Origin: Bacteroidia bacterium
Lineage (GTDB): Bacteria > Bacteroidota > Bacteroidia > Bacteroidales > Azobacteroidaceae
Direction: 5' to 3'
DNA length: 16,279 nt
NCBI GenBank assembly: GCA_025996895.1
Contig: BNTW01000059.1
Coordinates: 1 to 16,279, forward strand
Part shown: piece by piece, positions 10,301 to 16,277 of the stretch
Numbering within the stretch: the stretch's first letter is position 1
How the letters are laid out: the number at the start of each line of letters is the position of its first letter
Made by a program: the position numbers and the translations under genes
Notes under the pieces: generated by a model
Told to the model about the DNA's origin: nothing
The model's input: only the letters and a program-made list of their open reading frames with translations
The model's database searches: none

Positions 10301-10682
10301 TATCGTTCGTTTGTCGGATACACGTACCAAAAAGTACGCCGATTTGAAACACGATTTGCTGGAACGCGCCAAAGAAGAAGGCTACGACTATGCTTATATC
10401 GTTCGCGACGTGAATGGCGCGGGAGCTTATCCGAGTGAATTGTATCAGGTGAGCGTAACCGACGGATCGGAAAAACGCATTCGCTCGGCAGTGATTAATA
10501 ACGTAGATGCGCAGATTTTCAAGAAAATCACGGCAGTTTCGGACGAAGAATTTATCTATAACACGATTGCCGGAAATTTACTGACCGTAATCGCCCCGGC
10601 TGCGATTTTATTTGAGGAAATGCAAATCCAGAGCGACCGCGTAGATAATTTCAAAAAAGCACCCTTAGTTCCGCAGAGATAA
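7374..10682 (+). CDS. Secreted tandem TldD/PmbA-family protein: active half fused to degenerate half
   Basis: A 1102-residue protein made of two TldD/PmbA-like halves. A signal peptide (about 1-21, ending SYGQD) predicts export, unlike the cytoplasmic E. coli TldD and TldE. Half one (about 22-545) carries the HExxxH zinc motif in FFHEIFGHRVEG (H313, E314, H318) and a downstream NGTCGAESGG with C522, the likely third ligand by analogy with TldD. A Q/P-rich linker (about 545-570) leads to half two, which repeats the fold: KEEVNRGLDNL parallels KTELNRNFEVL, GDYQCTDENF parallels GDYRLDNSHE, and PHSNGHALINAG parallels LHSNGHGRANIG. In half two the motif position reads FYTNFFVG (858-865) and the Cys segment is also lost. 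In E. coli, TldD and TldE form a heterodimer with one metal site that degrades unfolded peptides, so this chain may be a covalent version (inference). It is divergent from the macroglobulin and has its own promoter. Substrate unknown. Confidence 0.9.
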   Translation: MNKQYCIALLALVLGTFLSYGQDPVFNTLKTELNRNFEVLNKQPLPAYYAFVRLDEVQSINTAANLGKLQSPAILNSPSGILSTCLRVGDYRLDNSHEIRESGGWGGSGVSVHGAYVPYEINNGVLKTQTWLQLDELYKQGVQTYEQVKANMAVKVEQEDKSPDFSQEPVENFYEQPRAWAELSILPQALEEKVRKYSAVFDENKDIRNGIAYFTATLSRKIFVDTEGSEIAENAISIQLFLSADALADDGMYLPLSKSWSGFSLDELPSDEAVLQTAREMSAMLSALKKAPVVESFTGPAILSPEAAGVFFHEIFGHRVEGARLKQENDAQTFKKKVGETVLPKHLSVTFDPTIHYYNQTPLVGSYHFDDEGIKGQRVEVVNKGILRNFLMSRTPIEGFLHSNGHGRANIGYAPVSRQSNLLVESTQRFSDDELIRRLRKEAKAQNKEYAYYFKDVSGGFTNTSRYSPNAFNVNPLVVYRIYTDGRPDELVRGVDLVGTPLAMFSQIEACGDKYAVFNGTCGAESGGIPVSCVAPALLVKQIETQKRAKSQTQPPLLPKPDSNEADSGLSKEDIIFKAVKEEVNRGLDNLKMDGLQRPFFVAYSIGEMNQMTVSATNGSLVSSSENVSRSSNARLLIGDYQCTDENFVGTTGSSVGYDGSPTLDNDIKGIRNTVWKDLDAIYKSAAETYEQKIAAIKQLNIPAKELELPDWDKTEPVRLRDLPRPALNKNRSFYENYAQTVSSVFSNYPDILQSNVTVQLIDATIYFYNTEGTQFAYPLAFMYVGANVSAKTKEGEDLGNGFDQVYASSDELPSAEKMQEECNRLAQKLIEEIQAPKMVESYSGPVLFEGLAVPTTFYTNFFVGDDQVLIAERKPLTTSGFSYGGNGLEEMMNKRITAREITIEDWTGTKEYKGVKLLGYAPIDGQGVVPPEKLTLVENGVLKTLLNDRVPTPKVPHSNGHALINAGLTSNVNTGIVRLSDTRTKKYADLKHDLLERAKEEGYDYAYIVRDVNGAGAYPSELYQVSVTDGSEKRIRSAVINNVDAQIFKKITAVSDEEFIYNTIAGNLLTVIAPAAILFEEMQIQSDRVDNFKKAPLVPQR

Positions 10683-10708
10683 CAGCAAATTTGGCACACT
10701 CTTTGCTG
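10683..10708 (+). other. Short hairpin directly after the TldD-like stop codon
   Basis: CAGCAAA at 10683-10689 pairs perfectly with TTTGCTG at 10702-10708 across a 12-base loop. No T run follows, so it is not a convincing terminator. The loop and distal arm (TTTGGCACACTCTTTGCT) are the part shared with the left repeat copy, but the proximal arm is not conserved after the GH30 stop, so the hairpin may be fortuitous. Confidence 0.4.
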
Positions 10709-10846
10709 TAATTCACTCTCGTAATAATTTGTGATGCGAACAATTCTTAAAAAAAGTGTGACTTATGTTGTAAAACATACAAAATTATTTTAAAAAATGC
10801 AAAATAATATGATACACACACACATTACTCACCTGGCGGTTTAACA
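10689..10846. repeat. Long inverted repeat, right copy (3' of TldD-like gene)
   Basis: Bases 10720-10846 are the inverted partner of 1-127 (121/127 identical, no gaps). A looser match runs back to about 10689, six bases after the TldD-like stop codon. Internal hairpins on the + strand are TATGTT-GTAA-AACATA (10764-10779) and ATTATTTT with a 9-base loop and AAAATAAT (10784-10808). An alternating CA run at 10814-10823 could pair with GTGTG at 10756-10760. The copy ends at GGCGGTTTAACA (10835-10846), after which sequence becomes unrelated. As at the other end of the segment, it follows a gene 3' end in sense orientation. Confidence 0.9.
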
Positions 10847-10854
10847 AAAATTCA

Positions 10855-10885
10855 CGCGTTATGTGCCTTGTAACGCGCCTTTTTT
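10855..10885 (+). terminator. Probable intrinsic terminator for the TldD-like gene
   Basis: A perfect 7-bp stem, CGCGTTA (10855-10861) with TAACGCG (10871-10877), encloses a 9-base loop and is followed two bases later by six T residues (10880-10885). It lies after the long repeat, so the repeat would be part of the 3' untranslated region of the TldD-like transcript. Stem length and T tract fit a Rho-independent terminator. Confidence 0.65.
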
Positions 10886-10943
10886 CTCACGCGCGTAATA
10901 TACAAAATTTATTTTTAATACGCAACAATCCCGAAGGCGTTTT

Positions 10944-11037
10944 CACCCCCCAGCCCCCTAAAGGGGGAGAAAAAGTCCTTGCAAAATTGTGCGCTGCCAC
11001 TCCCTCCCCTTCAGGGGAGGGTTGGGGTGGGGTTTTC
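10944..11037. repeat. Pair of GC-rich hairpins in inverted arrangement
   Basis: The first unit is C-rich with stem CCCCC-TAAA-GGGGG (10954-10967). The second has stem CCCTCCCC (11002-11009), loop TTCA, GGGGAGGG (11014-11021), then a G-rich tail TTGGGGTGGGG. The reverse complement of the second unit resembles the first: ACCCCACCCCAACCCTCCCC against CACCCCCCAGCCCCC. The two are therefore probably divergent copies of one palindromic element facing each other around a 30-base centre. This layout is typical of REP-like intergenic repeats. It occupies most of the leader of the downstream surface-protein gene and shows no promoter consensus. Confidence 0.65.
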
Positions 11038-11040
11038 TCA

Positions 11041-11061
11041 ACTCATAACTCATAACTCATA
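11041..11061. repeat. Three tandem ACTCATA units abutting a start codon
   Basis: Three exact copies of the 7-mer ACTCATA end five bases before the ATG at 11067, filling the place where a ribosome-binding region would lie. No Shine-Dalgarno is visible; the remaining AAATT gives only a short A/T-rich context. The unit is not a multiple of three, but being untranslated it would change spacing rather than frame. Confidence 0.85.
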
Positions 11062-11066
11062 AAATT

Positions 11067-11441
11067 ATGCGAACATTTATTTATCTAATCTTGTTTTTGC
11101 TTCCTCTGGGTGTTTTTGCCCAAACAATGGATCAACGCCTGCCGTTTGACACAAATGCAACGTCTCTACAACAACCATCCGATATGGATTTTTTGTCGCA
11201 AAGCAATCTGTTTTATCGCGAAAATCTTTCTGCTTTTGGTGAATCTTCGTCGTTCAATCCTTCCGGCGATTTCCTGACCAATCTTTTCGGCAGCACCCGG
11301 CAATCCGACCCACCGGGACAACAGGGCGGCAATCCGTCTTTGCAAGGCGACCCCAATTCCGGCGTGCCGGTTGGAAGCGGTTTGGCACTTTTGCTTGTTT
11401 GTTCCTGTATTTATTTATTCATCACTATTAAATCCAAAAAA
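11067..11441 (+). other. N-terminal module of the long ORF: small secreted, C-terminally membrane-anchored protein
   Basis: Codons 1-125 look like a complete small protein. They comprise a signal peptide (MRTFIYLILFLLPLGVFAQ, cleavage near Q19), a polar S/N/Q/G/P-rich middle, then a tripartite tail: VPVGSG (100-105), a hydrophobic stretch (106-121) and basic KSKK (122-125). Small Bacteroidota proteins with a P-x-G-x-G, membrane segment and basic end are often seen just before large secreted proteins (from general knowledge). The next codon is the ATG of a second signal peptide. The junction is an A7 tract (11436-11442); with six A residues the frame would read S-K-K-stop, the TGA overlapping the ATG. 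This is probably a separate gene in origin. Function unknown. Confidence 0.6.
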
Positions 11442-14400
11442 ATGAAACTGCAATTGCTGACTTTATTCGCCTTGTTTTTAGTTGCTCTACCCGCAAAAGC
11501 CGACGAGATTACGCTCGACACCACCTGCCAAGTTTTTGCAACCACTTCGATAACAATTAATCTAAAAGACTTTCCCGATACCAAAATCCCAGCTGCCTGT
11601 AAAACCGGACTTCCGGCAATCACTTCCCCTGGCCCAACCCTCGGAATGGCTACTCCGGCCAAAGGCAAAATTACATATACCAGCACGGTAGCTACTACCG
11701 ACTATTTCGGTACGGATGCCTTTGCATTTACGCTGGCTTGTGGTACAGATAACTACACCATAACGGTTAATTTGAAGATTCTTCCCGAACCGAATAATAT
11801 TGCGCCTTCCGATTGTTTTGTGAGTCTGTTAGGTACGAATTGGGCTGTACCAGCAGGAACAAGTCCGGGAACAGTCTATATTTATCTACCGCCTTTAGTG
11901 GGAGATCTGGATGGGGATGGAAAACCGGAAATAGTTACGAGTGCTAAATATAATACAATATCCAATCCGGTACCAGGGGTAACTGGTTGGGCATCACAAA
12001 CAATAACAATTTTTCAGGGAACCAACCGGGATCAATCTGAGTTTGGAACATACAGACCTTATTGCGGTTATCAAACGGGGGCATTCGCCATAGGAAAAAC
12101 CAAGATACTGGATACAACATTAGGTACGGAAAAAGATTCGGCTATCATAGTGGTTGCCGAGGGAGATCTCCGGTTAAGAGCCTACAACAGGAATGGGGGT
12201 TTAGTATGGACATCCAATGCCAACTGGACCGATCTTACCCTCGCCAATGCCTCCACTGCCGTTGGTTTTGCCGATTTTAATAATGATGGCTATGCCGAAG
12301 TCTATGCCGGTAATAGCATCTTTAACGCTGCAACCGGCCAATTGCTTTGCCAAGGATCGGGAAACAAAGGGCGTATTAACCGGCCTATAGTTAATGGCGA
12401 TGCAACGATGGCGGCTGATATAGATGGCGATGGTCGTTTAGAATTGATTGCCGGTAGTCAAGTGTATCAGGTAACAGAATCAGGTGGTTCCTGGTCTATG
12501 GCTGTTTTATATCAATTAGATACTTCCCTGCTAAATCGTCCGGAGTGTACAGATGGTTGGACACAAGTGGCCGATATTGACGGGGATGGATACCTGGATC
12601 TTATTGTAGAAAATTATTCGTCAACACCGCGTGCTTTCGTTTATGTTTGGAGTCCTCACAAAGGAACCGTTTTAGCCCAAAAATATTTTGATTCGGGTAA
12701 TGAGATTATTAGCCTGATGGGGGTTCCTTTTATTGGAGATATAGACGGTTGCGGCAAACCCGAAATTTTATTTATTGGTGGAACCGGTACGGGTAATATG
12801 TATATATGGGCTTATAAATATGATGAAACAAATTCTCTTTTGAATCTTTTTTGGAAACTAAGTAATACCGATGGCTCTTTGACTACCGGATTAACGTTAT
12901 TTGATTTCAACCAGGATGGGATTGCTGAAATCGTTTACCGGGATGAAGATCAGTTACGTATTATCAATGGTAGCGGCCAAGGAACGGATTATCTGGGCAA
13001 TACCGTCGCCATCCATCCGACTACCAAAGTACTGACTAATTATAATTTAGTAGCGCCAATTCAATGTTCCTCCGGTACCGGTTATGAATATCCAACCATA
13101 GCCGATATTGACGGCGATGGCCAAGCGGAAATACTCATTGGAGGAAATCCGACAGGGAAAGGTGCTAATGGCGCCTTACGCATTTTCAAAAGCGGAGGAG
13201 AGCCTTGGGCGCCCGCCCGCCCGGTCTGGAACCAATACATGTACAATGCTGTCAACGTCAACGATGACTTAACCATTCCTAAATACCAACTCAACCCCGC
13301 CACTGTTTTTGCCGGTGAAAACAAAAAAATGGGCGACGCCGATGATGTGCGGCCATACAACGCTTTCTTGCAGCAGCAAACCACGATTAATCAATACGGT
13401 GTCCCTTTTGTGCATGCCGCGGATTTGGCCATCACCTCCGGTTTAACATACTCATTCGATCCTTCTGGTGATCTGACCATTACGTTTACAGTAACTAATG
13501 TGGGAGAAGCTACAATGCCGCCGTTTTCGGTTTCCCTTTATGATGGGAGCATTGCTTCAGCTAATTGGCTCTATACCTATACCAGAAGTAGCAGTATAGC
13601 TCCCGGCGCCAGTGTAGTCGTTGCGTTGGAAGTAACAGCCGGTCAATTAAATACAATTGAAGATATGGTTATCAATCTCAATGATTTGGGCAATGGAACG
13701 TATGCCAATGACGAGTGCGACACCGATAATAATGTCCTCGCAGTCCCGCTGTACAATGATTATTACGGCCTGCCGTATGTAGTCGGGAGTGATTATTACT
13801 TTGACTTTTTAAAGAACGATAGTGAATTTTTAAATGAGACCATGGATGATGTCAATATGGATGCTTCCTCCGTTATCAGCGCGAATAGCGCCACAGGAGC
13901 TGTGGTTTCTATCACCTCCATCCCCGGAACAACAAGTGGGAGAAATGAATTGCACTACATTCCGGCGCCCGGTTTCTTTGGTATTGATGTCGTGCAATAT
14001 TCGATTGAAGGGCAGGGAAGCAGTTATACTTCCAGCGGTACGGTTTATATTTATATTTTCGAGGCCATGGGCAGAACCTGTGCCGACGATATGGAAGTTT
14101 TTCTCAATATAGAAGACAAGGCCAATAAAGTAACCGTCAACTGGTTTTATCCGACTACCACCACCAGCGCAGACAAAATAGAGCTTCCTGCCTATTTTCC
14201 TATGAATCTGGATGCGAAAGTCATGTTCAATACCACCACTATGCCTATTGCTGCTTTTAATAACAATATACCGGCCAGTTGTAATGTGGAGGTAATTCCC
14301 GAATTGATGTATTGGTTGCCTAATACAGCGGATAATAATTGGAATAATCCGGATAACTGGGCATTAGATGCCACCGGAACACCGGCTAGTGATGTTCCTG

Positions 14401-16217
14401 CACCTTGTACCACGGTGCATATACCGGGTAATGCTATTAATTATCCGATATTGGATTTAGTTCATTCGCCTTATACGATCAAATACAGCATTCCGGTATG
14501 CGACAGTATTATTTTTCACTTTGGCGGTGAAGTGGCGCAACCCAATTTATTGAATTACAATAAAGCATTTATTCAATACAATGTTGGCTATTATGGCGAC
14601 CCAGCCAATTATGACGCTACGTCCATCAATGGCGACCCGCTGTCGGCCGAGCCGATGAACCGCAGTCAGTGGTACGGCTTGGCAATCCCGTTGAAAAAAG
14701 TAGCTACGGGCGATTTCGCTTTCGGCGGAATGCCCTACACTTGGCAAATGAATTTCCTCTGCAAACCGTTAGATGCTGACGGATGGACGACCGGCTATGT
14801 GGGTAATTTCACGGTTCCGTTCAACACCAACGGTATCGAATTGGATAGTAAATTTGCGTATTCCTACGCTTTTTGGGCCAATGGACAAGCAACCGGTATC
14901 GGCAGCGACGGCAAGAATAACTACCAGGAAGGTTTGCAAAACACGAAAGGAATTATTGAATTGCCCTATTTTGAGAACGATGAAGTCAGCGGTTATCACC
15001 GCGAGCATACTTTCGACAGGCTTACGAATATCAGCTCGTTCAAATATTTTATGAAAGATTGGGACGGTCTTCCCTGGTCCGGCAAAGAGCCGGGAACGAT
15101 TCATCGCGGGGGAATAAAACATGAGGTAGAGGCTTATGATGCTTACCGGTTTATTTTTGATGGAAACATTAGTCAAGTGCCGGATGACAGAGCCTTCGGT
15201 GCTGGCTTGGACGCCTTCAAAATACGGGTGCCGGGCGCTTCCAAAATCATGATTGGCAATCCGTATCTGTCTTCCTTGGATTTTACCGAATTTTGGACGG
15301 CGAACAAAGACAGCATCAGCGATTCGTATTATTTGTTTGAGGATGAAGCGTTTGTGGCTCATCCAAAATCCGATACCATTGCTGCTCTGCAAGGATTTTT
15401 CATTGAGACGACGGCGTTGGCCGATTCGGTGGATTTGTATTTTCCGTTTGAGACGGTGTCGGTTGTGAGGGCGACGGCGGAAAGTCATCAGTTCAAATCG
15501 CCGGGGCAAGGCTTTAAGGGCTTTAAAGACTTTAAGGAAAGCGAGGGACTGCGGGTAACGGCGACGAATAAAGGGAAGAGTAATTCGGCGACTTTGTGGT
15601 TGAATAGCGAAAACGAAAAGAATATTTACAAGCTATTTTATCCGGAGGCCAAGCTTACGCCGCAAATTTATTTTACTGATGAGAATAATCAAAAGAATGA
15701 AATACAGTATTTGCAAGATCAAGACTTTGAAAAGGTGGAAATTCCGTTGGGCATTTATGCGAGATTTGGCAGCCGGATTACGTTGGATTTCTCCGGCATG
15801 GAAGACATTGAGGTGAAATCCATCTTTTTATTGGATAAGAAAACAGGGATGAGGCAGGATTTGTTGAATAATTCCTCTTATACCTTTATTCAAAGTGATG
15901 AAAAAGAGTATGTTGACCGGTTTGTTTTGGAGATTGAGAAAGCGGCGACATACATTGATACTATTTTATCGCAAAGTAAGTTGAATATTTATCAGGCGGA
16001 GGAAATATTAACGGTTTATTCATCGGAAAAAATACATTCGGTAGAATTATTCGATATGCAAGGACGGAAAGTAAAACAAGCGGGTCGGATTGAGAATAAT
16101 GTATATCAAATGGATTTGCGTAGGGGCGTTGCGCGCAACGCCCCTACCGGGGTTTACATCGTGAAAGCGGTGTTAGGCAACGGGGAGGCGCAGACGCACA
16201 AAATTATCGTGAAATAA
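11067..16217 (+). CDS. T9SS surface protein with seven FG-GAP repeats (real start possibly 11442)
   Basis: A 1716-codon ORF. After the small N-terminal module (1-125), a second signal peptide begins at M126 (cleavage likely AKA|DE, after A145), so the mature secreted protein more plausibly starts translation at 11442. Next comes a beta-rich Big/cadherin-like domain (about 146-240, with GKITYTS and YFGTDAFAFTLACG). Seven FG-GAP/VCBS repeats with DxDxDG-type calcium loops follow, at D280, D403, D451, D503, D558, D613 and D680, consistent with a seven-bladed integrin-like propeller. Then come a CARDB-like domain (about 790-890), another Big-like domain (about 915-1010), a W-x-x-x-NW segment common in Bacteroidota surface proteins (about 1085-1165), and a C-terminal type A T9SS sorting domain (about 1635-1716, ending KAVLGNG...KIIVK). 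The T9SS would export it and anchor or release it. A binding or adhesion role is inferred; no catalytic motif is seen. Confidence 0.85.
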   Translation: MRTFIYLILFLLPLGVFAQTMDQRLPFDTNATSLQQPSDMDFLSQSNLFYRENLSAFGESSSFNPSGDFLTNLFGSTRQSDPPGQQGGNPSLQGDPNSGVPVGSGLALLLVCSCIYLFITIKSKKMKLQLLTLFALFLVALPAKADEITLDTTCQVFATTSITINLKDFPDTKIPAACKTGLPAITSPGPTLGMATPAKGKITYTSTVATTDYFGTDAFAFTLACGTDNYTITVNLKILPEPNNIAPSDCFVSLLGTNWAVPAGTSPGTVYIYLPPLVGDLDGDGKPEIVTSAKYNTISNPVPGVTGWASQTITIFQGTNRDQSEFGTYRPYCGYQTGAFAIGKTKILDTTLGTEKDSAIIVVAEGDLRLRAYNRNGGLVWTSNANWTDLTLANASTAVGFADFNNDGYAEVYAGNSIFNAATGQLLCQGSGNKGRINRPIVNGDATMAADIDGDGRLELIAGSQVYQVTESGGSWSMAVLYQLDTSLLNRPECTDGWTQVADIDGDGYLDLIVENYSSTPRAFVYVWSPHKGTVLAQKYFDSGNEIISLMGVPFIGDIDGCGKPEILFIGGTGTGNMYIWAYKYDETNSLLNLFWKLSNTDGSLTTGLTLFDFNQDGIAEIVYRDEDQLRIINGSGQGTDYLGNTVAIHPTTKVLTNYNLVAPIQCSSGTGYEYPTIADIDGDGQAEILIGGNPTGKGANGALRIFKSGGEPWAPARPVWNQYMYNAVNVNDDLTIPKYQLNPATVFAGENKKMGDADDVRPYNAFLQQQTTINQYGVPFVHAADLAITSGLTYSFDPSGDLTITFTVTNVGEATMPPFSVSLYDGSIASANWLYTYTRSSSIAPGASVVVALEVTAGQLNTIEDMVINLNDLGNGTYANDECDTDNNVLAVPLYNDYYGLPYVVGSDYYFDFLKNDSEFLNETMDDVNMDASSVISANSATGAVVSITSIPGTTSGRNELHYIPAPGFFGIDVVQYSIEGQGSSYTSSGTVYIYIFEAMGRTCADDMEVFLNIEDKANKVTVNWFYPTTTTSADKIELPAYFPMNLDAKVMFNTTTMPIAAFNNNIPASCNVEVIPELMYWLPNTADNNWNNPDNWALDATGTPASDVPAPCTTVHIPGNAINYPILDLVHSPYTIKYSIPVCDSIIFHFGGEVAQPNLLNYNKAFIQYNVGYYGDPANYDATSINGDPLSAEPMNRSQWYGLAIPLKKVATGDFAFGGMPYTWQMNFLCKPLDADGWTTGYVGNFTVPFNTNGIELDSKFAYSYAFWANGQATGIGSDGKNNYQEGLQNTKGIIELPYFENDEVSGYHREHTFDRLTNISSFKYFMKDWDGLPWSGKEPGTIHRGGIKHEVEAYDAYRFIFDGNISQVPDDRAFGAGLDAFKIRVPGASKIMIGNPYLSSLDFTEFWTANKDSISDSYYLFEDEAFVAHPKSDTIAALQGFFIETTALADSVDLYFPFETVSVVRATAESHQFKSPGQGFKGFKDFKESEGLRVTATNKGKSNSATLWLNSENEKNIYKLFYPEAKLTPQIYFTDENNQKNEIQYLQDQDFEKVEIPLGIYARFGSRITLDFSGMEDIEVKSIFLLDKKTGMRQDLLNNSSYTFIQSDEKEYVDRFVLEIEKAATYIDTILSQSKLNIYQAEEILTVYSSEKIHSVELFDMQGRKVKQAGRIENNVYQMDLRRGVARNAPTGVYIVKAVLGNGEAQTHKIIVK
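15510..15536 (+). repeat. Three in-frame 9-bp tandem units (GFK GFK DFK)
   Basis: GGCTTTAAG, GGCTTTAAA and GACTTTAAG lie head to tail in frame at codons 1482-1490, in a poorly conserved linker before the C-terminal domains. Because the unit is nine bases, expansion or loss would not break the frame. Confidence 0.8.
16120..16147. repeat. Perfect 28-bp palindrome inside the sorting-domain coding sequence
   Basis: The left arm GTAGGGGCGTTGCG and right arm CGCAACGCCCCTAC are exact reverse complements with no spacer. In the reading frame it encodes most of RRGVARNAPT (1685-1694), just before TGVYIVKAV, where T9SS tails usually have a short loop. It looks like a mobile or dispersed palindromic repeat absorbed in frame into the sorting domain. 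Confidence 0.9.
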
Positions 16218-16224
16218 TGTTGTC

Positions 16225-16244
16225 ATTGCGGCGAAGGCCGCAAT
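16225..16244. other. GC-rich hairpin after the surface-protein gene
   Basis: ATTGCGGC (16225-16232), loop GAAG, GCCGCAAT (16237-16244) form a perfect 8-bp stem starting 8 bases after the stop codon. A C run rather than a T run follows, so termination is possible but unproven. The form TCATTGCGG...CCGCAATCC resembles palindromic repeats scattered in many bacterial genomes. Confidence 0.6.
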
Positions 16245-16254
16245 CCCCCGCCCA

Positions 16255-16277
16255 TCCGTTAAACACTCATTAACGGA
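16255..16277. other. Second hairpin at the window end
   Basis: TCCGTTAA (16255-16262) pairs perfectly with TTAACGGA (16270-16277) across a 7-base loop. The window stops two bases later, so a following T tract, and hence a terminator role, cannot be judged. Confidence 0.5.

Noticed and set aside
10683..10708. Terminator directly after the TldD-like gene
   Set aside because: The hairpin is real on paper but has no T run and a 12-base loop. The structure at 10855-10885 is the better terminator.
1..10846. Insertion sequence or transposon with terminal inverted repeats
   Set aside because: No transposase is encoded inside, no target-site duplication can be shown because the left edge is cut, and the repeats abut stop codons rather than intergenic junk. 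The inverted repeat itself is kept as a finding.
10861..11055. 64-codon ORF on the + strand between the repeat and the surface-protein gene
   Set aside because: Its translation is mostly the GC-rich hairpin repeats (QPPKGG and PSPSGEGWGG stretches), and its start lies inside the terminator hairpin. It has no domain features.
14769..15509. 246-codon ORF on the - strand
   Set aside because: It lies antisense within the well-supported T9SS surface-protein gene and has Arg/His/Ile-rich composition typical of a shadow frame.
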